From assembly GCA_951812925.1 (NCBI GenBank), contig OX638372.1, positions 68,961,407 through 69,025,406 of the forward strand: DNA of 64,000 bases, in the 5' to 3' direction. The notes under the pieces are model-generated. The model was not told the DNA's origin. It saw only the letters and a list, made by a program, of their open reading frames with translations, and did not search any database. Origin of the DNA: Calliopum simillimum (Eukaryota > Arthropoda > Insecta > Diptera > Lauxaniidae). Positions 32,679 through 43,412 of this stretch are shown in pieces; position 1 is the stretch's first letter; every line of letters starts with the position of its first letter. A program made the position numbers and the translations under genes.

Positions 32679-34115
32679 TTTTCTTAATTTTCATCTGTAG
32701 AACATGGTAGAATATTACACATTTACTTCTGCGTTTATTTACCAACTGAACAAGTTTCAACAGTGAAGACAAATTGACGAATGTGAATTCGTATTGAAAT
32801 CGTTGCGAAATCATAAACCTATGGAGTCACAGAAAAAAAGTACCAGTGTTTGCTTTTTTAGTATTTATTTTTAATAATTGTCTAATTAATTAAACTCACA
32901 AACATATTCTACTAATAACATTAAATGGAATTTTTGAATTTTTTATAAAACAACTTGTAATACTATAAAATTCGAGTTGGATTTCTCTCACCCTCAGAGC
33001 CTGAACAAACAGTACAGTAAATTGAAATATAGTTTCTTTGCTATATCTATTTTTTCTTGTGCTAGACATACTAAATTTAAAATAAATTGCAATAGACATA
33101 TCTATGTTGTGCCCGTCAATGCAACAAAAGTTGAGCTCAAGAAAGCTTGTTTTTTGTTTTTAATTTAAAGCAAACTACATACAACCATTATACATTTACG
33201 TTGGGTGATTCTAATATTTTTCGAGCAAAAATATTAATTTTTAAGAGTTTTCAATTCTAATGTCTCTTGCAGTTTCTGAATATATTTTTTTTTAGATATA
33301 AGGACACGTTAAATTCAAAAAGTTGATTGAGTTAGAACATTTTGATATTGTTAAATAAAAAACTGAAGTTTACAAACTTTACGCAGCTTTCTTGAAAAAT
33401 AACAAACGAGTTAAGGAACAATAATTACCATTCTTATAGGATTTAATGTAGAGTTTTAAAATATGCAAAGAAAATATATCTTATGTTTGTAATTTGGAGT
33501 TTAATCGATAGCTTATAACGCTAGCGAAATATAACTTCTCAAACTGTAACTTTTATTAGTATTTTAAATTTAATAATTGATTGTAGAATGTTCAGAACAT
33601 GTCTAAGGAATGGATTCAATCTTAACTTGACAATCGATAAAATGTGCCACATATCATATTTTTAATTCTTCTGTAAAGTTTTTTCATAGAAGCAGCAAAT
33701 ATGTTGCCAAAATTTTTAAAACAAACAAAACAGAAACCATTTTGATGAAGGTCGTTTTCGAGTAATGGAATGTTGTGGGGACTACCCAATTGAAAATGTG
33801 GAAAGTGTAAACCTTTCCGTACACTGAAGTATATGGTCGAAAATTAAGGATGTAGAGAATAATGTTTTCGATACGGCGAGGGTATATTTGGTCCGAAAAA
33901 TTTTCTCTACCTTCGCAGAGAGAATACTTTCGTGAAAACAATAAAGGTTATTTTTGTAGGTATACACATAATGTAATAAGAGCAACAATCTAGTATGTAT
34001 TTTTTAATGAAAATGAGAATGTGCTTCGTAAAAATACGGTTTTTTAGTATGATCGTATTGTATAAATTATTTGACCAAAATCTCTTGGTTGTGCGAACAA
34101 TTCAGCGTCAACTTT
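32679..34115. other. No gene seen
   Basis: AT-rich sequence downstream of DDAH without a supported ORF, RNA gene or repeat that I recognise. Confidence 0.5.
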
Positions 34116-35774
34116 CTAAATGCTTCTTATTGATTTCCATCTCCGCAGTAATAAGCAAGAAGACGTAAGACCACTGGAAAATTGACTAAACTCACTTATG
34201 TTTATATTTCTGCTGGGAATATCAATTTTGTCTTTAATAACCTGAAAGCAGAATTAATATAAGGTTACACAATCTTTACATATTTTCGAAAATACTACGT
34301 ACTTTATGTGATTCTACAATTTCTTCTGGTGCCCTATGTATTATTGTTCCATTGACATAGAGCATATTTGTTGCGTGTTCATCAGGTAATGTTATTTTTT
34401 GATATGAAAAGCTTGCTTCTCGTTCCATGCGTTTAACAATTTCTTGACAAAAACGACTCGTGCTCACACAAAGCACATCTGGACCGGCCATTGTAACGTA
34501 ATATTTCAAACGTCTATTACCTGGAACCTTAAACAAATCGCATATTATTCATATGAAAGTGGGTAGATATAAAATAATATAATACTTTGATTGGAGTGCA
34601 TGGATATTCTGGAAATGTTATTGCTACAGCACGGGCGCCATCTTCATTGGTGTAATTTGAAATACCGACAAAAAACTCTCGGCCTGCAAAAGTAAATCGC
34701 TTAAAACAATATAATAATAGACTCGTAAATAACAAAATACCGGTAAATAAAACGTCTCCACCATCGAGTTGTGCGTTGTTGTTATCTATTTCAACAACTG
34801 GAATATCCAACTCTTTCTTTAGAATTATTTTCATGCTATCCACCTGAAAAAGACAATACGTAAAAAATTAATTTGTATATTTAAACATACATATCTTAAT
34901 ATAAACGTACCTCACGCTGTCGCATTTGATTGTCCGATTTTCCTACAAGAGCGACGCCGTTACATATGACTGCTGTGTTTTCTACAAACACTCCTTCTGG
35001 CAGCGAGTCATCTGGCGGCAGTTCAATTACATCCAAGCCGATTTCACGTAGCAAACTGTTTTAACATAAAACAAAAGATTTATATACGAAGTAAGAATTA
35101 TGTATATAATATTTTTCAACTTACTTTACATAAGACTCGTGCTGCTTTTTAGCAAGTTCCACATCAAATTCTCCACTTGTCTTTAAAGATGCCGATATTC
35201 TAAAATAATCATAAATGCAAGAAGTTCAATTCCATTAATCAGCATCAAAATACTATGTAATTTAAAAGAAAATCAGCAGATGGCCCACGCTTAATAATTC
35301 TCAAAAAACCAAAAAAAAATCTTTTGTTTTTTGGAAGATTTAAATTTCTAGCCAATTAACTGATAACTATACCTACAATAAATATGAAAAATGTCCATAA
35401 ATACTCCTACGCTGACGTTTTTCAGGATTTCACTATTCAATTAAAAACAATCACACAATTGTTTCATAATATACAAAAAATAATTTAGACTTATTAATTT
35501 CTTGCCTTTACTTAGCGACCACGCCTACATTCGTAAGCGCTCATCTAGAGATTATTGTAGATCCCAGATCGGGGCAATCTTAACGCTTGGAAGCTACTTT
35601 AGAAACTTGAAAAAAGTACTGAAAATTAATCAATTGATATGTTAATAAGACCTTTCATTTGATTTTTTCGATTTTACAGATTTTGATGTTTACTTTTTTT
35701 TTTCTTAGACGCACCCAAACGATGTATGTCATCAATTACCTGGCCACTATTGCGTGCGTAAATCTTAGAGGCAT
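34116..35774 (-). CDS. DDAH: Dimethylarginine dimethylaminohydrolase (DDAH)
   Basis: Seven exons in transcript order: 35774-35740, 35199-35125, 35055-34911, 34843-34741, 34683-34586, 34527-34303, 34241-34116. They join in matching phases to 807 nt, 268 aa. The start MPLRFTHAIVAR, then KKQHESYVN, LPPDDSLPEGVFVENTAVIC, AQLDGGDVLFTG and REFFVGISNYTNEDG match DDAH, which hydrolyses asymmetric dimethylarginine to citrulline and dimethylamine in the cytosol and so relieves nitric oxide synthase inhibition. The length fits the family (about 255-285). Two positions look odd: the region aligned to the catalytic His reads RRLKYYVTMAGP without His, and the C-terminal motif reads GLTSSCLLLRR, where vertebrates have T-C-C. 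The gene is intron-rich and intact, so it is likely expressed. The orthology is clear; its activity is less so. Confidence 0.93.
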
Positions 35775-36779
35775 TTCAAGCTGCAAGCTGCGTACTTTCA
35801 ATGTTTATTGCTTTTTAGTTACGATGTCATAGGTAATGCAAATGTTAACAAATAATTTAATTTATCCAATATTAACTTAATAACAAACAATAACAATAAT
35901 TCACAACCAACTCGTTCGAAATTTTCGCATTGAATACAATTCAATTGCAATTTTGGTGTTGCCAACAATTTGCAAAAATAAATGTTTCCTTTCACGGTTG
36001 CATTAGTATTAGAAGTCTAATGGTAAATGCACATATCGCGCATATTTGTGCCAAAAATAAGGCAAAGCTTGCACTCTCAAGAGGAAAAATACTTATACCG
36101 CTATACCGGATCGAAACGCTTTCTGGTTTCGTTTATAAATTAGTTTCTATCATAAAATTCGCAATGCCGCAGAAATCAAAGCTGTCAGTCTCGTTATCAG
36201 TTTCTGTTTTCATCGCCGGATTACGAAACTGTTCAGTAGTAGTTTCTTCGGTGTATTTCGTTAACAAATTTAAGCAAATTGAATTGGTATGAAATGTGAA
36301 GTGTTCTAAAATTATAAAAAAGGTGGAGTCTAATTGCGAATTTTGCTGGGTATAATACCCAACACATACCGCATTCACTCCAAATTAATGGAGATTAGTA
36401 CTGAAATTAACGAACAGCAACAATTTGACAGAAAAAACATCCAGTTGTCTCACTCTATCAAATTTAGAAATGTCACACTTCAGTTAAGAAATATTTTCAA
36501 CAAGAAAAAACAAGGGAAATGTAGTGAGCAACCGTGAGTTTTAAAATAAATAAAAAATATGCATAGATAAAAACCAATGAAATTTTTTCATTTTAAGACC
36601 AGATTAAAAATAACGCACTAACTGGTTCGAAGACTATCAGCAGGTGCAGTCAAAAAATCAAGTAAACAAACTAGTCAGCTGTTTACTAAATGCAGAAGCT
36701 GCCAAAAACTGTCGTCTGTCAGGGTAAAATTTTCATTTGCATTTTTACGTTTTAATTGCGAATTTAAGCTGTCTACCAG
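35775..36779. other. Upstream region of DDAH, no gene seen
   Basis: It contains the presumed DDAH promoter and 5' UTR. Small ORFs here (for example 35930-36292) show no family motif. Confidence 0.4.
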
Positions 36780-36908
36780 GGGTGAATCGCCGCATCAGTG
36801 CACGTACAATTCGTGACGTAAAATCATGTATTTAGTAATGCGAAATACATGTGAAACACATGATTTTACGTCACGAGTTTTACGTTCGCGGATGCGGCGA
36901 TTCGACCC
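36780..36908. mobile_element. 129-bp foldback MITE, CAG duplication
   Basis: The ends GGGTGAATCGCCGCATC and GATGCGGCGATTCGACCC, with inner arms sharing CGTGACGTAAAATCATGT, are flanked by CAG on both sides (36777-36779, 36909-36911). Three-base duplications and G-rich ends recall PIF/Harbinger MITEs. Confidence 0.75.
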
Positions 36909-36993
36909 CAGGTCTCGCGTGTAATCGTTCGCACGTATCTTAAAGTTAGGCCCGTTACATGTTTTTTTTTTTTTTCAAGGCGCGTGTAACGTA

Positions 36994-38798
36994 TATCTTC
37001 TCTTCTTATACGAGCTAAAATTGTATGTTTTTTTGTTTGTACTTATTTCTGTGCCAATATTTTTTCTCGAAAACGGCTTCAGCGATTTTAATGAAACTTG
37101 GAATAGTGTTATATAGTATGTAGCATACAATAAAGAATGAGCTAGGTTTGAACTTTGTAAATGCTCACCAGAGCGCGTGGCACTGCCCTAGATATTAAAT
37201 TTGATTAAGTCATAACTCGCAAACTATACAAGGTATTTGAATGAAATTTGGTGAGCGAGTTCGGCTTAATAATACCTTGTAACAGCAAAAAGTGGGCGGA
37301 ACTGAAGAAGTGCCACGCCCACTTTTTACTTCTTGAAAATTTTGATTCAATATTACTCGAAAACGACTCCAAACATTTTAATGAAAATTTAGGAGATGTT
37401 ACCTCTGTAAACAAGGATTAATATGCAATACGTTGTTATATTGGGAAAACTCGTTGAAGGGCGTGGCACCGCCCACAAAAATATAATACGCTATAAAAAG
37501 AAAACTACTAAAGCTATCTTTCTGAATTTAACTATTGATAGTTTACTTGCTATTAGGTATCTCTGACCTGAAAGTGGGCGAAATATCGCCGTTGCGCGTG
37601 GTACCTCCCATACAAGCAAAATACGTTAAATGCTATTTCTCGCAAATGCTACAAGATATTTTAATGAAATTTGGTACGTAGATACTGCTTATCAAAGGCT
37701 TGTAATAACTGAAAAGTGGGTGGTATCGATGAAGTGCCACGCCCCTTTTTAAACCATTGAAAATATTGATTCAATATTACTTGAAAACGACTCCAACAAT
37801 TTTAATGAAAATTTAAGAGATTTTACCCCTAAAAACAAGTAGCAATATGTGATATGCCGTTATGTTAGGAAACCTCGTTGGAGGGCGTGGCACCGCCCAC
37901 AATAATATAATACGCTATAAAAAGAAAACTACCAAAGCAATCTTTCTGAATTTAACTGTAAGGAATCTCCTTTTTATTAGGCACCCACGTCTTGAAAGTG
38001 GGCAAAATATCGCCGGTGCGCGTGGAACCTCCCATACAAGTAAAACAAATTAAATGCTATTTCTCGCATATTTTGATGAAATTTGGTATGCGGATCTGAG
38101 TCATGAGTATCTAAAAAATAACGAAAAGTGGGCTTTGTTCAATAATTGCCACGCCCACTTCTTACCAAAATAAAAATTTTTGTTAATAACTCAGGCACAA
38201 AAAAAACAAATGGAATGAATTTTTTATTTCTTATATGCAGTCTTATGTACTTTTTGACGCTGAATACGTCTTCATCAGCAGAACTGTCATTATAACTGCA
38301 GGATTTTGAAATATCCTTGCTTGAAGTTGAAGAAAACGCTATGTTCGGTCTTACTGGGTATTTACAGGAAAAGGTGAAATCCTTTTTTATTATTAGCGTT
38401 GAATAGCCGTACTCTTCCTTATCAAAATATATTTGCCGACTTTTCCAATGGGTCTCTTACTTTCCCCGAAGTATGATCCTTTGAAGATAAGATATTTCAG
38501 CCCGCATACAAGAGACGAATGATTTTGGGTGCGTTGCATATCCCATTTATTTATTTTAGGGCATTCTATTTCACCAAAAAAATTTGGAGTTCTTGATATT
38601 TTTCTATACATACCATTCGATACTTTCCGAGTTTTTTCTTATTATTATTCCCATCGGTTAATTTATCATTTTGAAAGCATGAAAATTAGAGGCGAAAAGA
38701 TACGAATTTCATAACAAAAAATAGCGATGAATAAAACACATTGACTAAAATAATAATATCAGATTGTTGACCGAGCAGGGATCGGTCTCCAGGTACTA
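36994..38798 (+). mobile_element. Helentron-like copy H4
   Basis: Same start (TATCTTCTCTTCTTATACGA), boxes and terminal hairpin as H3; 1805 bp. It includes two internal blocks each with GGGCGTGGCACCGCCCAC. Nonautonomous. Confidence 0.82.
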
Positions 38799-38857
38799 AC
38801 CTAATTATAGGTTAAAAAGAAAAAATCAATTTCAGTCAGACTGAAAATTTCGATATA

Positions 38858-40006
38858 CGTAGGGCCTAACAAAAGTTCGCTTAGTTGGTGTCATGTTATA
38901 AATTTTTAGTAAATCAAAAAAATGCGTATTTTTTGTTATAGTCTTACGATATATCATTTTAATTTTCAGAAAGATCGGTCAAAATGGAGAGAAGAAAACG
39001 TAAAATTCGTGAAACAATGTCAGCAGATATTCCAGTGCAACGCAGCAAGAGATTCGGTTTGCTATTCTTTTTGGATTTCGAGGTAAGCTCAAGCCTATGG
39101 AAATATTTAATGAACGCCAAATAGCATTTGAAGTTAATACGCCATCCCTCGTGACTATTTCAAAGTAGTTCCGAAAATTCCAGACAGGTAATTTTTCTGT
39201 GGAGGACGAAGCTCGAGAAGGCCACCCAAAATCTTCTTGGATACGCGGAGAAATCTGCACGATGGGTTTCTAGAATTTTAAGTGATGCTCAAAAAGAACA
39301 TGTGTGCGTTTTGCTAAGTATTTTCTTGAAAAATTCAAAAACGGAGGGTCTAACACCTTCAAGAAAATCGTAACAGGTGATGAAGCATGGTTTTAGAAGA
39401 ACGATCCTGAAACCAAACAACAATCCATGGTATGGAGCCCAGAAAGTGCAAGTCCACCTGTTAAAGTAAAGCAAAAAAAAGTCAGCAACAAAAGTAATGA
39501 TGCCAGTTTACTTCACCAGAGAGAAAGTTGTAGCTGCTATTCCTTTGGAAAAAGGTCAGGCGGTTACTGCTAAGTGGTATACTGAAATCTGTTTACCAGA
39601 AGTCTTCCAAAATTTATTTGGAAACGCCAAAAAAAAAAGGAGCTACGCCGCTACTTTCTACATCACGATAATGCGCCAGCGCACACTGCTAAAAAAATGA
39701 CCGATTTTGTTGCGCTTTCAGGCATCGAAGAAATTCGTCCCGCACCTTATTCCCCAGATCTAGCGCCTTGTGACTTCTGTCTTCAACAGCAATGAGGAGA
39801 TAATAAATGCGGTTAATGATGAAATTGCAAAAGCCGATTTTGAAGACTGTTTTTCAAGATGGATTTATCGACATCAAAAATGTTTTAAAATAAATGGCGA
39901 TAACGTTGAAAAAATACAAAAAGATGAAGAATAAAGTTATAAATTTAAAAAATTAAATTTAAAAGTTTTTTAAATTCAACTAAGCGAACTTTTGTTAGGC
40001 CCCACG
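38858..40006 (+). mobile_element. Second mariner element, dead, TIRs present
   Basis: TIRs of about 30 bases (start CGTAGGGCCTAACAAAAG; the other end has one mismatch) are flanked by TA (38856-38857, 40007-40008). The plus strand keeps mariner transposase pieces in several frames: NFSVEDEAREGHPKSS, GDEAWF with the first Asp, HHDNAPAHTAKK with the second and PYSPDLAPCDF with the third. Stops and frameshifts are numerous. Its TIRs and protein differ from the mariner at 973, so it is a different family. Confidence 0.9.
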
Positions 40007-40204
40007 TACTATATAATTTTATAAGTCTGTAAAGACGCTACGCTGAGAGCTGTGATAAAAACCTAGTGTTTACGGCAGCCAAGTAACCCTTAAAAAACTG
40101 TTTTTTGGTGGCTTTATGTGCTTAAAAACCTGTGGCTCAGTTGCATTTTTTCACTGATATGGAAAAGGAAATTTATGGCCATTCATAAAATATATGTATG
40201 TAAA

Positions 40205-40440
40205 TATATATTCTCCTTTAACTCCTAGGAGGAGCAAAGCCCAAATCCCGATTCTTGGATTTCCTTTTCCAGCGACTTTTTCCAGTTGGTTTTGGGTCTA
40301 CCACGTCCTCCACTGCCTTGTGGATTCCACTCAAGATCCTGGCGACAGACTTCGCTGTGTGGTCTCCGGAGAGTATGACCAATCCATTTCCACTTGCGCA
40401 GCACGTTTGCTATAGCCCTCTGATTGCCATTCGAATTCAC
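40205..40440 (-). pseudogene. RTE-like element 3' end
   Basis: The minus strand encodes KWKWIGHTLRRPHSEVC and LEWNPQGSGGRGRPKTNW, the conserved C-terminus of RTE/CR1-like polyproteins, ending CSS and a stop within CTCCTAGGAGTTAAAGGAG. It supplies the coding context for the short derivative at 23907 and the fragment at 57495. Confidence 0.7.
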
Positions 40441-40484
40441 CCACTTTTTTTTAGAGCTTGCGCTTACAATTTGTAGTATTTATG

Positions 40485-41263
40485 TGTATTTTGGTTGCCT
40501 ACACCATACCTGGGTGTAGGGTATAAAAATGATTGCCCAATCTTTCCCGTTTAAAAGGACTGATTTAATGAAAACGAGTTTTAGTGGTCCTTAGTACAAT
40601 TTGGTGTACAAAATTTTATTAAATCATCTTCACACATTAAGTTCTGTTTTTAAGGGTCTTTTTAACACCTATTTCTAAAAACTTGGTTATAATGGTCAAA
40701 CTGCAAAAAACGGAATTTTTTTCCAAATTCTAACTTTTCTTTAAAATTTCACCAAATATTTTCACTGAACTTAAACTATAGTTTATATTTAAAAAATGAC
40801 CTTAAATTTTCCATTCTAAATTAGCAAAAAAAAAAAGCAAAATCGGTTAAGAAATAACTGAAACAATTTTTAAGGGTAGCTTAAGATTTTGAGGGTGTAT
40901 TACAATTTTTAAATATAGGCATGTTAAGTACTCGACCAGACCTACAATATCTGCCAAGTCTCATGCAAAGTGTAAAATCACTGTAGCACTGTGTTATTAT
41001 ATGTTTTAAGCCAAAGAACTTAGAATTCTTAAATTCGCCTATCTTGATTTATCTAATTTAAAAGCCTTTTTTAAATTATGTTAAAAATTTCATTAAAATT
41101 AAATCGTACATATATTATAACTCTCTTTTTGTTTGGAAAATAACTATGTATTGAAATTAATTATCGGCAGACGGCATACTTTTTTGCCATGCTTGTATGT
41201 CTTTACATAAAAAACTTTTTGTAAAATATGTACAAATAAATACCATGAATAAAGAATAATACT
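40485..41263. other. INE-1-like scrap, then nothing recognised
   Basis: ACACCATACCTGGGTGTAGG at 40500-40519 followed by GTATAAAA resembles an INE-1-like end. The rest to 41263 is AT-rich and without a supported feature. Confidence 0.4.
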
Positions 41264-43068
41264 TATCTTCTCTTCTTATGCGAGCTAAAATTGTTTGTTT
41301 TTTTGTTTGTTTGTTTTTTTGTACTCGATATTTTTTTCTCGAAAACGGCTACAGCGATTTCAATGAAACTTGGAATAGTGTTAGATATTAGCATACAATA
41401 AAGAATGAGCTAGGTTTGAACTTTCCAAATGCTCACCAGAGGGCGTGGCACTGCCCTAAATTTTAAATTTGATTTAGTCATAACTCGCAAACCATGCAAG
41501 GTATTTGAATAAAATTTGGGGAGCGGGTACTGCTTAATAATACCTGATAACAGACAAAAAGTGGGCGGGATCGAAGAAGTGCCACGCCAACTTTTCAGCC
41601 CTTGAAAATTTTGATTCAATATTACTCGAAAACGACTCCAACAATTTTAATGAAAATTTAGGAGATGTTACCTCTGTAAACAAGGATTAATATGTGACAC
41701 GCCGTTATATTGGGAAAACTCGTTGAAGGGCGTGGCATCGCCCACAAAAATATGAATAAAAAGTATAAAAAGAAAACTAATAAAGCAAACCTTCTGAAAT
41801 TAACTGTGAGGTACGCAATTGCTAAAAGACATCTCTGTTATGAAAGTGGGCGAAATATCGCCGTTGCGCGTGGAACCTCCCATACAAGCGAAATACGTTA
41901 AATGCTATTTCTCGCAAATGTTACAAGATATTTTAACGAAATTTGGTGTGTAGGTACTGCTTATTAATGCCTTGTAATAACCGAGAAGTGGGCGGTATCA
42001 AAGAAGTACCACGCCTCCTTTTTAACCATTGAAAATTTTGATTCAATATTACTTGACGACTCCAATAATTTTAATGAATATTAAGGAGATGTTACCACTG
42101 CAAACAAGGATTAATATGTGATATGTCGTTGCATTGGGAAAATACGTTGAAGGGTGTGGCACCGCCCACAAAAATATAATACGCTATAAATAGAAAACTA
42201 CAAAAGCAATCTTTCTGAATTTAAATGTAGGGAGCCTACTTGCTATTTGGCACCTACGACCTGAAAGTGGGCAAAATATCGCCAGTACGCGTGGAACCTC
42301 CCATACAAGAAAAACACGTCAAATGCTATTTTTCGCAAATGGTACAACATATTTTGATGAAATTCGGTGCAGTTTTATGTACTTTTTGACGCTGAATCGA
42401 TCTTCATCAGCAGAACTGTCATTATACCTGTAGGATTTTGAAATATCCTCCCAGTGTGCCAGACGGTTCATATCTTCGATTTTTTACCCGTTACGGATCC
42501 GTTACTGATCCGTTTGCGGGAGAAATTCCAAAAAAATAAACGATTCGTTTTTTTTTTGGGAATCTCTCCCGCCAACGGATCAGTAACGGATCCGCAACGG
42601 ATAAAAAAGCGAAGATTTGAACCGTCTGGCACACTGGGCTTGCTTGAAATTGAAGAAAACGCTTTGTTCAGTCTCATAGCGTACCTACAAAAAAAAGTGA
42701 AATTATTTTTTATTAATAGCATCGAATAGCCACACTCTTCCATATCAAAATATCCTTTCAGATTTTTCCAATAGGACTCTTATTTTTCGAGTTTTGATCC
42801 TTTGAAGATAAGATATTTCAGCCCCCATACAAAAGACGAAATATTTTAGGGCATTCTATTTGAGTTTTTGATATTTTTCTATACCATTCGATTCTTTCCG
42901 AGTTCTTTTTTATTATTATTTTCATCGGTTTATTTATCATTTTGAAAGCATGACTATTAGAGGTGAAAAGGTACAAGTTTCATAACAAAAAATAGCTATG
43001 AATAAAAACATCGACTAAAATAATAAGACCAGATTGTTGACCGAGCAGGGATCAGTCTCCAGGTACTA
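41264..43068 (+). mobile_element. Helentron-like copy H5 with nested MITE
   Basis: Start TATCTTCTCTTCTTATGCGA; boxes as in H3/H4; the hairpin has one mutated stem base (ATCAGTC). It is interrupted at 42450-42638 by a CCCAGTGTGC-type element; the uninterrupted form GAAATATCCTTGCTT is present in the other copies. Confidence 0.82.
42450..42638. mobile_element. 189-bp CCCAGTGTGC-type foldback MITE
   Basis: The ends CCCAGTGTGCCAGACGGTTC and its complement are near-perfect arms over most of the length, with the AACGGATCCGTTACTGATCC core. The flanking CT is duplicated relative to the empty site seen in sister Helentron copies. It is related at the termini and in the GGATCCG words to the 1.1 kb elements at 8114 and 9238. 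Confidence 0.88.
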
Positions 43069-43412
43069 ATAAAATTATAGAAAATTTCTTGAGCTATAAA
43101 TTTACGCTACAATATTTTTCTGGAGTAACGAGACATTTGCAACAAACTGATTTTTGCTCCCTTTGAGCCTGAATAACTTTGTGGGCACTTGACTTAGCAA
43201 TAAACTTTTCACACTTTATTTATCATGCATATAGATAATTCCGGTGAAAAAAATTCACTTGGAATTATTTCTCAGTAAAATCCTAATTTTCCTGGGCTAT
43301 TATTCATTTCGTTTACTTTTGTTTGTTTGTTGACCGTCGGTAAGTATATTTATATGGTATTCTTGTTTGAACTTTACAGTCATTACAATTTTATTTATGT
43401 TAATTAGAAAAA

